Shown here piece after piece: positions 34,187 to 42,249 of a stretch of DNA of 50,837 bases. The position numbers and the translations under genes were made by a program. The DNA lies in the NCBI GenBank assembly GCA_023228385.1, contig JALOBF010000001.1:1-50837 (forward strand), written 5' to 3'. Every line of letters begins with the position of its first letter. Position 1 is the first letter of the stretch. The stretch comes from Bacilli bacterium (GTDB lineage: Bacteria; Bacillota_I; Bacilli_A; ML615J-28; CAG-698). Under the pieces are notes generated by a model. It ran no database searches. It saw only the letters and a program-made list of their open reading frames with translations, and had not been told where the DNA came from.

Positions 34187-35041
34187 TTAAGCCGTTTCTT
34201 GGGTTGCAAGCTGCTTTTTGTAACATATTAAGATGTTTTCTAATAATGATGCTATCGTCATCGGTCCTACTCCTTTTGGTACCGGAGTGATATAAGATGT
34301 GATTTCTTTAACTTCAACGTAATCAACGTCACCGACTATTTTTCCTTCAACCTTATTAATACCGACATCAACGACAACAGCATCTTTTTTAACCATATCA
34401 GCGGATATAAAAAGCGGTTTACCTACGGCAACAACTAAAATATCGGCCCGTTTGGTTACATCACGAAGATTGGCCGTTTTCGAATGAGCAATGGTTACAG
34501 TTGCGTTTTTCTGCAAAAGCAGCAAAGCAACGGGTTTACCGACAAGTTTGCTTCTGCCAACTACAACGGCATTCTTACCGGCAATATCTACAAAATATTT
34601 TTGTAATAAGGTAATAATTCCTTTAGGCGTAGCTGGTACAATAGCATCGAGACCGTTCATTAATTTCCCTTGATTAATTATTGTCAAACCGTCTACATCT
34701 TTCAGCGGATCAATCGCATTTATAATTGCGTCTTCATCAAGATGATTCGGTAAAGGCAGTTGAACCAATATTCCATGAATACTAGAATCGCTGTTGCAAT
34801 CAGCAATAATTTTCATCAACTCCTTTTGGGGTAATTTTTCATCAAGAAAAAACTCTTTTACCTGAATACCAACTTCATTACACGCTTTGATTTTATTCCG
34901 AACATAAACTTGGCTTGCAGGATTTTTCCCAACCATAATCAGTGCTAAAGTTATAGTATCGGAAAGCGCAGCAACATCATTGGCAATTTTATTCATTAAG
35001 GTTTCTGCGGTTTTTTTTCCATCCAAAATTATAAAAATCAC
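34187..35041 (-). CDS. folD: Methylenetetrahydrofolate dehydrogenase/cyclohydrolase FolD
   Basis: A 284-residue bifunctional enzyme of one-carbon metabolism. It has the catalytic Lys in YVRNKIKAC, VQLPLP, PLKDVDGL, and the NADP-binding VVGRSKLVGKPVALLL. The C-terminal PGVGPMTIA-like motif (PKGVGPMTIASLLEN) is intact. The start is uncertain. GTG at 35041 lies within the best ribosome site GAGGTGAT. The codons at normal spacing are ATA (35032) and ATT (35029), which would give the family-like start ILDGKKTAE. A weak GAGAGA site upstream of the GTG leaves the conventional start possible. Confidence 0.95.
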   Translation of the reverse strand: MIFIILDGKKTAETLMNKIANDVAALSDTITLALIMVGKNPASQVYVRNKIKACNEVGIQVKEFFLDEKLPQKELMKIIADCNSDSSIHGILVQLPLPNHLDEDAIINAIDPLKDVDGLTIINQGKLMNGLDAIVPATPKGIITLLQKYFVDIAGKNAVVVGRSKLVGKPVALLLLQKNATVTIAHSKTANLRDVTKRADILVVAVGKPLFISADMVKKDAVVVDVGINKVEGKIVGDVDYVEVKEITSYITPVPKGVGPMTIASLLENILICYKKQLATQETA

Positions 35042-35109
35042 CTCAATCTCTCTGTTTTCAATTCATTATACACTAATTTATAAAAAAATACTAGATATAG
35101 GAAAAAAAA

Positions 35110-37212
35110 TTATTGAAAATTTATTACAAATTCATTATTTTTAACATCAACCGTATAATTATTATTTGGGATTATTTCTTCCTGTATGATTGCTTTCGCA
35201 ATCATTGTTTCAATTTCTCTTTGAATATATCGTTTGATTGGCCGAGCGCCATATTCATAAGAATAACCAAATTTAATTACTAAATCTTTTACTTTGGGTG
35301 TAAACGAAATATAAATTTTTTCGCCGGCCAATCTTTCTGATAACTGCTTAAGCATTTTATCAATTATTTTCATTAAAACGGCTTGACTTAACGGCTTAAA
35401 CATCACGATTTCATCAATGCGATTTAAAAATTCAGGACGGAATGTTGTTTTAAGCAAAGTTTCAGCTTTTTGCTTTTCACCAGTCAGATAATATTCACTG
35501 CCGAGATTCGAAGTCATAATTATTACTGTGTTTTTAAAATCAATAAGCCTTCCTTGTGAATCAGTAAGACGTCCGTCGTCAAGAATTTGGAGAAGTAAGT
35601 TAAACACTTCTTTGTCTGCTTTTTCAATTTCATCAAACAAAACAATTGAATATGGATTCCTTCTAACTTTTTCCGTTAGTTGTCCTCCCTCTTCGTAACC
35701 AACATAACCCGGGGGCGCCCCGATTAAACGACTTACCGAAAATTTCTCCATATATTCGCTCATATCAATTCGAATAATATGATTTTCATTATCAAATAAC
35801 GCTTCGGCAAGACTTCGTGCAACTTCTGTTTTCCCAACCCCGGTAGGGCCTAAAAACAGAAATGACCCAATTGGACGGTTTTGGTCTTTAATTCCGGCCC
35901 GCTGTCTGATAATTGCATCACTAACCAATTCAACGGCTTCGTCTTGACCGATAACACGTATTTTTAAGGTTTCCTTTAAATTAATAACTTTTTCTCTTTC
36001 CCCTTTTAAAATTCGGGTAATCGGAATGCTGGTAGCCCGAGATATTATTTTCGCAATCGCATCTTCAGTTACAACTTCAGAAAGTAATGCCTTTTCTGAT
36101 TTTCTTTGCAATTCTTCAAGCCGCTTCTCCAAGGCGGGGATATCGCCATATTTTATTTCCGATGCCTGTTTATAATCGCCTTTATTAAATGAATTCTCAA
36201 GTTCAAAGCGGGCATTTTCAAGCTTCTGTTTGATTAATTTTGTTTCATAAATTTTTTGTTTTTCTTCAGTCCATTTTTCTTTTAAAACCGATTCAAAATT
36301 GCGTGAATCAATCAATTCCTGATTTATCTTTTTTAGCCTTTCTTTACTGGTTATATCTTTTTCTTTTTCCAATGCAACTTTTTCAATCTCAAGTTGGGTT
36401 ATCCGGCGTGTAACATCATCAAGTTCAATCGGCATCGAATCAATTTCAATTCGAATCGAAGCACAAGCTTCATCGATTAAATCAATAGCCTTATCGGGTA
36501 AAAACCGATCGGTAATATAGCGATTGGACAAAACCGCCGCTTGAACCAAAGCTCCATCGGTTATTGTTACTCCATGATGTGATTCATACCTTTCTTTCAG
36601 CCCTCTTAAAATACTAATTGTATCTTCGACTGTCGGTTCTTTAATAAAAACTTTCTGAAAGCGCCGTTCTAAAGCCCGGTCTTTTTCTATATAAAGACGA
36701 TATTCATTTAACGTTGTAGCACCGATACAATATATTTCACCGCGCGCCAGCATCGGTTTAAGCATATTACTGGCATCGATGGCTCCGTCGGCTTTGCCGG
36801 CGTCAATTATCAAATGAATTTCATCGATAAAAAGAATAATCTTCCCGTCACTTTCTTTTATTTTATTTAAAATGGCTTTTAATCTTTCCTCAAACTCACC
36901 ACGGTATTTGGCACCGGCAATTAGCGCTCCCATATCAAGTTCATAAATTATTTTATCTTTTAATGTAGAAGGAACATCATTTTTAACAATCCGCTCCGCT
37001 AAGCCTTCTACAATCGCAGTTTTTCCGACCCCGGCTTCCCCAATCAAAATGACGTTATTTTTAGTTTTTCGGGCTAAAACCTGAATTATCCGGCGGATTT
37101 CCTCGTCCCTTCCAATAACCGGATCTATTTTTCCGCGTCTTGCATCTTCAGTAACATCACGACCGAATTTTTTAAGAATATCTTTATCTTGACTGTAGTT
37201 ATGCATTTGCAT
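35110..37212 (-). CDS. clpB: ClpB-type disaggregase lacking the N-terminal domain
   Basis: A 700-residue AAA+ chaperone that pulls proteins from aggregates together with DnaK. Two ATPase modules are seen: GEAGVGKTA with FIDEIH, and GPTGVGKTE with LFDEIEKAD. Between them is the ClpB-type coiled coil (KGDYKQASEIKYGDIPALEKRLEEL). The usual 140-150 residue N-domain is absent: the protein begins directly at LKKFGRDVTEDARRGKIDPV. The ATG at 37212 has AGGAGGTG upstream; a GTG at 37233 falls inside the CIRCE element and was rejected. HrcA control is indicated. Confidence 0.94.
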   Translation of the reverse strand: MQMHNYSQDKDILKKFGRDVTEDARRGKIDPVIGRDEEIRRIIQVLARKTKNNVILIGEAGVGKTAIVEGLAERIVKNDVPSTLKDKIIYELDMGALIAGAKYRGEFEERLKAILNKIKESDGKIILFIDEIHLIIDAGKADGAIDASNMLKPMLARGEIYCIGATTLNEYRLYIEKDRALERRFQKVFIKEPTVEDTISILRGLKERYESHHGVTITDGALVQAAVLSNRYITDRFLPDKAIDLIDEACASIRIEIDSMPIELDDVTRRITQLEIEKVALEKEKDITSKERLKKINQELIDSRNFESVLKEKWTEEKQKIYETKLIKQKLENARFELENSFNKGDYKQASEIKYGDIPALEKRLEELQRKSEKALLSEVVTEDAIAKIISRATSIPITRILKGEREKVINLKETLKIRVIGQDEAVELVSDAIIRQRAGIKDQNRPIGSFLFLGPTGVGKTEVARSLAEALFDNENHIIRIDMSEYMEKFSVSRLIGAPPGYVGYEEGGQLTEKVRRNPYSIVLFDEIEKADKEVFNLLLQILDDGRLTDSQGRLIDFKNTVIIMTSNLGSEYYLTGEKQKAETLLKTTFRPEFLNRIDEIVMFKPLSQAVLMKIIDKMLKQLSERLAGEKIYISFTPKVKDLVIKFGYSYEYGARPIKRYIQREIETMIAKAIIQEEIIPNNNYTVDVKNNEFVINFQ

Positions 37213-37226
37213 GTTTTCACCTCCTA

Positions 37227-37253
37227 TTAGCACTCTCCTTTAATGAGTGCTAA
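37227..37253. promoter_or_regulatory. CIRCE operator (HrcA binding site)
   Basis: TTAGCACTC, a 9-nt spacer and GAGTGCTAA match the CIRCE consensus exactly. It lies just downstream of the clpB -10 and ahead of the ribosome site, so HrcA would block clpB until heat shock. Confidence 0.96.
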
Positions 37254-37257
37254 TATT

Positions 37258-37285
37258 ATTATACACCGCTTTAGTATTTTGTCAA
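37258..37285 (-). promoter_or_regulatory. Consensus sigma-A promoter of clpB
   Basis: On the minus strand, TTGACA (37285-37280), a 16-nt spacer and TATAAT (37263-37258): both hexamers are perfect. Confidence 0.92.
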
Positions 37286-37390
37286 CTTATATTATTTACT
37301 ATTCTTTAAATTATGTCATGGTGTTCGAAAGTATTATTTGTTCTAAATAATATCTTAAATAATCATAAAAATATTCGTTTTAAAAAATTA

Positions 37391-37418
37391 TAAAAAGCAA
37401 GAATAGTTTTTCTTGCTT
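37391..37418 (-). terminator. Terminator after the FAD oxidoreductase gene
   Basis: AAGCAAGAA (37395-37403) pairs with TTCTTGCTT (37410-37418); on the minus strand a T run follows. Confidence 0.78.
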
Positions 37419-37475
37419 GGTATTTATCTAATGTTTTTAAGGTAAAAACTTTAGGGCTGTATTTGGTTGTTAAAA

Positions 37476-38897
37476 TCAGTTACTTTTGCTTTCAATAATT
37501 TTGCGGGCAATCCAAACACCATTAGCCCCGGCCTGAGCCAATCCCCGCGTTACGCCGGCGCCGTCACCACCAACATATAAATTCTTAATTGATAATGTTT
37601 CAAAATTTTCATTAACCTCCGGACGAGCACTATAAAACTTAGCCTCAACTCCATAAAACAATGTATGATCGCTGGCAATGCCGGGCGTAACATGATTTAA
37701 CGCCTGCATCATCTCAATTAATGACTTCATTGTATTATATGGTAAAACCAAACCCAAATCACCGGGCACTGCTTCTTTAAGAGTCGGTGTGACAAAACAC
37801 TCTTTAATGCGTTTCTCAGTCGAACGACGTCCTCTTAAAATATCGCCATACCTTTGGACAATAACCGAACCCCCGCTCAATTTATTGGCCAATTTCGCTA
37901 CATCTGATGCAAATTGGTTAGGGTTATTAAACGGCTCGCGAAATTCATGTGAAACAAGCAAAGCAAAATTAGTATTGTCGGTTCCTAATCTTAAATCGCG
38001 AAAAGCATGACCGTTGCATAACACAACTCCGTTTTGATTTTCAATAACGACATGACCGCTTGGATTAGAACAAAAAGTTCTAACCGTTGTTCCGACACTG
38101 GTGTTATATTTAAACTTACCTTCATATAAATGATTATTTATTTCTTCCATTACAATATTATTTGTTTCGACACGAACACCAATATCAACTTGATTATTCC
38201 GAAACGATACATTATATGCTTCTAGCATATTTTGCTGCCACATTGCGCCATCCCGTCCTACTCCTAAAATAATATTATCAGCATATAATTCCTCACCGTT
38301 ATTCAATTTGATTCCTATCGCCCGTCCGGCATCAACAATTAAATTAACTACTTTAGAACAAAATAAATATTCAATATGAGAATACATTGTTTTATATATG
38401 TTTTTTAGAACTTCTATATTTTGTTCGGTGCCGATATGCCTAACTTGTCCGCGCAATAATTTTAGCCCCACCGCAATTGCTCGTTTTTCGATATTTTTTA
38501 CAGCTTCCGTATCGGGATTGGTAATTTCCGGGCTGGCTTCGTGATCAAGATTAATCTGATCTACGTATTTAATTAGATCCAGCACTACATCACTGTCCAT
38601 ATAGTCTAGTAGCCATCCGCCATATTCGTTGGTTATATTGTATTTTCCATCGGAGAATGCGCCGGCACCGCCGAAACCGGTCGTCATTGAACAACTAGGA
38701 TAACAGCCTATTTCCCCGCTGGCATTTACCGGACATTTTTCTAGTTTCTTTTCAATAATCGGGCATCTTCTATCATAAATATCATTTCCCTTATCAATTA
38801 GTAAAACTTTAAATTCTGGACGTTTTTTCATAAATTCATAGGCACAATAAATTCCCATTGGCCCGGCCCCAACAATGATACAATCGTATTTTTTCAT
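37476..38897 (-). CDS. FAD-dependent oxidoreductase (COG2509-like)
   Basis: A 473-residue flavoprotein with an N-terminal Rossmann motif IIVGAGPMGIYCA. The segment CPVNASGEIGCYPSCSMTTGFGGAGAFSDGK contains three cysteines and is typical of the uncharacterised COG2509 dehydrogenases. A C-terminal YVGGDGAGVTRGLAQAGANG closes the FAD site. The substrate is unknown. I chose ATG 38897 (MKKYDCIIVGAG), which has GGA just upstream; an ATG at 38915 has no visible ribosome site. It lies between pyrG and clpB, with its own terminator. Confidence 0.85.
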   Translation of the reverse strand: MKKYDCIIVGAGPMGIYCAYEFMKKRPEFKVLLIDKGNDIYDRRCPIIEKKLEKCPVNASGEIGCYPSCSMTTGFGGAGAFSDGKYNITNEYGGWLLDYMDSDVVLDLIKYVDQINLDHEASPEITNPDTEAVKNIEKRAIAVGLKLLRGQVRHIGTEQNIEVLKNIYKTMYSHIEYLFCSKVVNLIVDAGRAIGIKLNNGEELYADNIILGVGRDGAMWQQNMLEAYNVSFRNNQVDIGVRVETNNIVMEEINNHLYEGKFKYNTSVGTTVRTFCSNPSGHVVIENQNGVVLCNGHAFRDLRLGTDNTNFALLVSHEFREPFNNPNQFASDVAKLANKLSGGSVIVQRYGDILRGRRSTEKRIKECFVTPTLKEAVPGDLGLVLPYNTMKSLIEMMQALNHVTPGIASDHTLFYGVEAKFYSARPEVNENFETLSIKNLYVGGDGAGVTRGLAQAGANGVWIARKIIESKSN

Positions 38898-38982
38898 CTT
38901 TTCCACATCTCTCATTATCTTTTAATACTTTTAAACTAAAACAATTAATGGTAATTATCTGTACCAGAGTAAAGAGTACACA

Positions 38983-40578
38983 TCAAAAGTGTCGTTGCAT
39001 CGCCGCAGAAATAAATGATGTAAAAAGCGGATGCGGCCGATTAGGGCGCGATAAAAACTCTGGTCGATACTGGCAAGCGATAAAAAACGGATGGTTATTT
39101 AATTCCATTAATTCAACAATATTCTCATCATTATTAAAACCAGAAAAGGTTAAATCGCTTTCGGAAAAAAACTTTATATATTCATTGTTAATTTCATATC
39201 GATGACGATGGCGTTCTTTAACCGTTTTTTTATTATAAATAGCCGCGGCTTTAGTACCGGGCTTAATTTCGCAATCATATAAACCAAGGCGCATCGAATC
39301 GCCGTTTTCTTTACGAGATTCTTTAACGGTAATAATCGGCATCGGTGTTGCTTGATCAAACTCAATTGATGATGCTGCCGTAAAGCCCAAAACATTACGG
39401 GCATATTCAATTACAGAAAGGTGCATGCCCAAACAAATACCCAAAAACGGAATTTTATTTTCCCTGACGAATTTAATGGTAGCCATTGTACCGTTAATAT
39501 GACCGGAATCGAATCCTCCCGGAATAACAATACCTTGAAACCCATCAAGTTTTGTTTTAATATTTTCATTGGTTAAACTGCCCGAATCAATTGGGATAAT
39601 CTTTATATTGGTATTATTGTAATAAGCACCGTGTTTTAAACTCTCATTAACCGAAATATATGAGTCCTTAAGGGCAACATATTTACCGACCAAGCCGATT
39701 TTCACTTCACCTTTCAGGTTTTTTATTTTTAAAATCATTTCGCTCCATTTATTTAAATCTAAAGGAGCAGTGTTTAAGCCTAGGTGGCGGCAAATATACG
39801 AATCAACTCCCTGCTGAGCAAAAATGTTTGGCATTTCATATAATATGGTTTGGTCCTGGGCTTCGATGACCGCTTCAACATCGACATCACAAAACAATGC
39901 TATTTTTTCCTTTTGGCTTTGGGGAATGCTGCGATTAGCCCGCAGGATAATCATATCGGGGTTAATACCTAAAGAACGAAGTTCTTTAACGCTGTGCTGA
40001 GTCGGTTTGGTTTTTAATTCCCCAGAGTTTTCAAGATAAGGAACTAATGTATTATGAATATACATAGTGTCACGATAACCAATGTCACGCCGAAACTGTC
40101 GAATTGCTTCTAAAAATGGGAGGGATTCAATATCGCCAACCGTTCCGCCAATTTCAGTTATTACAATATCAGCTTTACTTGTTTTTGCAACATTTAAAAT
40201 TGAGTTTTTAATTTCGTTAGTGATATGAGGAATAACTTGAACAGTAGCCCCGTCATATTCGCCGTTTCTTTCTTTTTCTATTACCTTTAAATAAATTTTA
40301 CCGGTTGTAACGCTTGAGTAACGATTTAGATTTTCATCAATAAACCTCTCATAATGACCAAGATCAAGGTCAGTTTCCGCTCCGTCATCGGTAACAAATA
40401 CCTCACCGTGTTGTAATGGAGACATTTTACCGGGATCGACGTTTATGTACGGATCTAATTTTTGCATAAAAACCTTTAAACCCCGGCATTTCAGCAAACG
40501 GCCGATTGATGACGCATTAATGCCTTTGCCTAAACTTGAAACAACCCCTCCCGTTACAAAAATAAATTTGGTTTTCAT
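38983..40578 (-). CDS. pyrG: CTP synthase with altered glutaminase triad
   Basis: A 531-residue enzyme that makes CTP from UTP, ATP and glutamine or ammonia. The synthase domain begins FVTGGVVSSLGKG and includes KIDPY-like LDPYINVDPG and EIGGTVGDIES. The glutaminase domain has the nucleophile in GICLGMH and the lid ERHRHRYE. Oddity: the usual QFHPEF near the C-terminus reads QYRPEF, so the triad His is Arg 505 (codon CGA, 39066-39064) while Glu 507 is kept. The ATG at 40578 has TTGGAGGAA upstream; a longer frame to 40671 runs through the promoter and leader. Confidence 0.95.
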   Translation of the reverse strand: MKTKFIFVTGGVVSSLGKGINASSIGRLLKCRGLKVFMQKLDPYINVDPGKMSPLQHGEVFVTDDGAETDLDLGHYERFIDENLNRYSSVTTGKIYLKVIEKERNGEYDGATVQVIPHITNEIKNSILNVAKTSKADIVITEIGGTVGDIESLPFLEAIRQFRRDIGYRDTMYIHNTLVPYLENSGELKTKPTQHSVKELRSLGINPDMIILRANRSIPQSQKEKIALFCDVDVEAVIEAQDQTILYEMPNIFAQQGVDSYICRHLGLNTAPLDLNKWSEMILKIKNLKGEVKIGLVGKYVALKDSYISVNESLKHGAYYNNTNIKIIPIDSGSLTNENIKTKLDGFQGIVIPGGFDSGHINGTMATIKFVRENKIPFLGICLGMHLSVIEYARNVLGFTAASSIEFDQATPMPIITVKESRKENGDSMRLGLYDCEIKPGTKAAAIYNKKTVKERHRHRYEINNEYIKFFSESDLTFSGFNNDENIVELMELNNHPFFIACQYRPEFLSRPNRPHPLFTSFISAAMQRHF

Positions 40579-40595
40579 AAGTATTCCTCCAAAAC

Positions 40596-40631
40596 AATAA
40601 AAAGAGTCCTCTTCTCGTTTGAGAACTCTTT
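40596..40631 (-). terminator. Attenuator-like hairpin in the pyrG leader
   Basis: On the minus strand AAAGAGTTCTC (40631-40621), loop AAAC, then GAG and ACTCTTT followed by Ts form a terminator between the promoter and the ribosome site. In Bacillus pyrG a leader terminator responds to CTP. The initial GGGC of that system is not seen here. Confidence 0.65.
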
Positions 40632-40642
40632 GGCTCTTTATT

Positions 40643-40671
40643 ATTATATCAAATTTAAAAGTATATTCCAA
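40643..40671 (-). promoter_or_regulatory. Sigma-A promoter of pyrG
   Basis: On the minus strand, TTGGAA (40671-40666), a 17-nt spacer and TATAAT (40648-40643), placing the start about 60 nt before the pyrG ATG. Confidence 0.8.
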
Positions 40672-40694
40672 GGTTTTTTTATTTTTATTGTCAG

Positions 40695-41255
40695 TTACTC
40701 ATCGTCAACATCTTCTTCACCGTCTTCATAATCATCTTCTTCAACGTCGATTTCATCTGATTCATCCTTAAAATCATCATCTGCGTATTCGCTTTCTTCC
40801 TCAGGATTACCGTATTCTTCAGATATTAATTCCTCGACATCATCGGTTTCTTCTTCGGTTTCTTCATCTTCGTCATCATCAATATCATAATCCACGTCAT
40901 CAAAACTTTTTCCGGGCTTATAAACAATATCATCATTAAGTTCGTGTTTAATCGCTTCATCGTCATCATTATAGAGATCTTCAAGATAACTCCCATCTTT
41001 ATCAAGAAGAGATGACTTTTGCCTGCTCTTTAAATCCCACAACTTTTTGCCATGTTTATCTTCACCGCAACAAATAAAATAACCGCTAAGCATAAAATCC
41101 ATCACAAATTGACTCATTATTTTGGATGTATCATTCGGATGGATGCCTTTAATTTCAAAAACATCCTTTGCAATTTTTTCAAGCGTCCGCGGCTTTCTTT
41201 TAGTTTTCATTTCGCGATAAGCTATTTCTATTAATGAAAGATTGTTATTGTTCAT
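40695..41255 (-). CDS. rpoE: RNA polymerase delta subunit
   Basis: A 186-residue accessory subunit found only in Bacillota; it speeds RNA polymerase recycling and adjusts promoter selectivity. Residues 1-90 form the HARE-HTH domain (SLIEIAYREMKTKRKPRTLEKIAKDVFE). The remaining half is an Asp/Glu-rich disordered tail, as expected. CGGAGG precedes the start. Adjacency to pyrG is the conserved Bacilli arrangement. Confidence 0.95.
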   Translation of the reverse strand: MNNNNLSLIEIAYREMKTKRKPRTLEKIAKDVFEIKGIHPNDTSKIMSQFVMDFMLSGYFICCGEDKHGKKLWDLKSRQKSSLLDKDGSYLEDLYNDDDEAIKHELNDDIVYKPGKSFDDVDYDIDDDEDEETEEETDDVEELISEEYGNPEEESEYADDDFKDESDEIDVEEDDYEDGEEDVDDE

Positions 41256-41310
41256 TTTTATCCCTCCGGATAATTATTTTAACTTATTTTTTAAATTTTA
41301 TCAAGATATT

Positions 41311-41493
41311 TTATAATAAAAAAAATATTATTAAAATAATCGCTCCCGGCAAACGCAAAAACATAATTATTAAAAATGTCCATATATTTAAAGGTATGTT
41401 AATATTAATAAATGAACCAATAATGTTTATGGAAAAAATAATTAAAAAAGCAATAAATACCGACTTAAGCAACCATTTTAAAAATTTTATCAT
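41311..41493 (-). CDS. bofA: BofA-like inhibitor of pro-sigma-K processing
   Basis: A 60-residue membrane protein. In Bacillus, BofA holds the SpoIVFB protease inactive until the forespore signals, delaying sigma-K. The family core is visible: KWLLKSVF, then INIIGSFININIPLN (family N-x-x-G-x-x-x-x-I-x-I-N) and LRLPGAIILIIF. Two hydrophobic segments fill the protein. The start has GGGAGG at good spacing. It lies between surE and rpoE. The Bacillus protein is longer (87 residues); the N-terminal helix is the part missing. Confidence 0.85.
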   Translation of the reverse strand: MIKFLKWLLKSVFIAFLIIFSINIIGSFININIPLNIWTFLIIMFLRLPGAIILIIFFLL

Positions 41494-41532
41494 CGCGCCC
41501 TCCCATTATATAATATGGGACAATAGTTGGCT

Positions 41533-42249
41533 TTATGATAAATTTGTAAACTTCTTAAACACCGTATAATTAGTGCGATCAACTGTAAGCGGGGTTACGG
41601 AAATAAATCCGTTGTTTATCGCCCAAACATCCGTCGGTATTTCTTTTTCAAGATAATACCGGTGATATCCTTTTTGATACCACAAATTTTTATGATTAAC
41701 AAACTCTGTATAAAAATGAGTTTTTCCTTGTCGCGTAATCTTTATACCGCGTGGATTATCGGGAATATTAATGTTATATATATCACAATAATCAAAGAGA
41801 TGATGCAACTTGAAATAATCAATAATCCTGACAAATAACTCTTTTGTCATATGGGTTTTTCCAACCGCAGCAGAAAAAGCAATTGTTTTTTTCCCAAGAA
41901 ACGCCGCCTCAACGGCGGCCGCAACCGTTCCGGAATAAGTAATGTCTTCTCCCAAATTAAATCCGTTATTAATGCCGGATAATACAATATCAAAGGGTTT
42001 TCTTAATGCATAATGGGCAGCACGAACACAGTCGGCGGGTGTCGAATCACAAAAGTAAGTATCAATTTTTAAACCTATTTCGAATTGTTCAAGCCTAAAA
42101 CCGTTTTTAATATTTATGGAATGACTTTGAGCGCTTTGTTCCTCAAATGGGGCTACAACTAAAACTTCACCGTAAATCGCGGCAAGATTAGCCAATACTT
42201 TTAGCCCTTCTGCCCTAACGGAATCATCATTGGTCACCAGAATTCTCAT
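41533..42249 (-). CDS. surE: 5'/3'-nucleotidase SurE
   Basis: A 238-residue metal-dependent phosphatase acting on nucleoside monophosphates. The family motifs are intact: VTNDDSVRAEGL (metal Asp pair), AQSHSI, DSTPADCVR and SGINNGFNLG. Its ATG overlaps the stop codon of the upstream phosphoesterase by one base, so the two are coupled. The role may be nucleotide recycling alongside the NrnA-like enzymes. The ribosome site is CGGAG. Confidence 0.95.
   Translation of the reverse strand: MRILVTNDDSVRAEGLKVLANLAAIYGEVLVVAPFEEQSAQSHSINIKNGFRLEQFEIGLKIDTYFCDSTPADCVRAAHYALRKPFDIVLSGINNGFNLGEDITYSGTVAAAVEAAFLGKKTIAFSAAVGKTHMTKELFVRIIDYFKLHHLFDYCDIYNINIPDNPRGIKITRQGKTHFYTEFVNHKNLWYQKGYHRYYLEKEIPTDVWAINNGFISVTPLTVDRTNYTVFKKFTNLS

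Noticed and set aside
37213..37233. GTG start for clpB
   Set aside because: It lies in the CIRCE operator and precedes the AGGAGGTG site that serves ATG 37212.
40579..40671. Upstream extension of pyrG by 31 residues
   Set aside because: This DNA holds the promoter, attenuator hairpin and ribosome site; the family start is MKTKFIFVTGG at 40578.
40700..40920. Low-complexity GAA/TCA-rich tract as a DNA repeat
   Set aside because: It encodes the Asp/Glu-rich tail that is normal for RNA polymerase delta.
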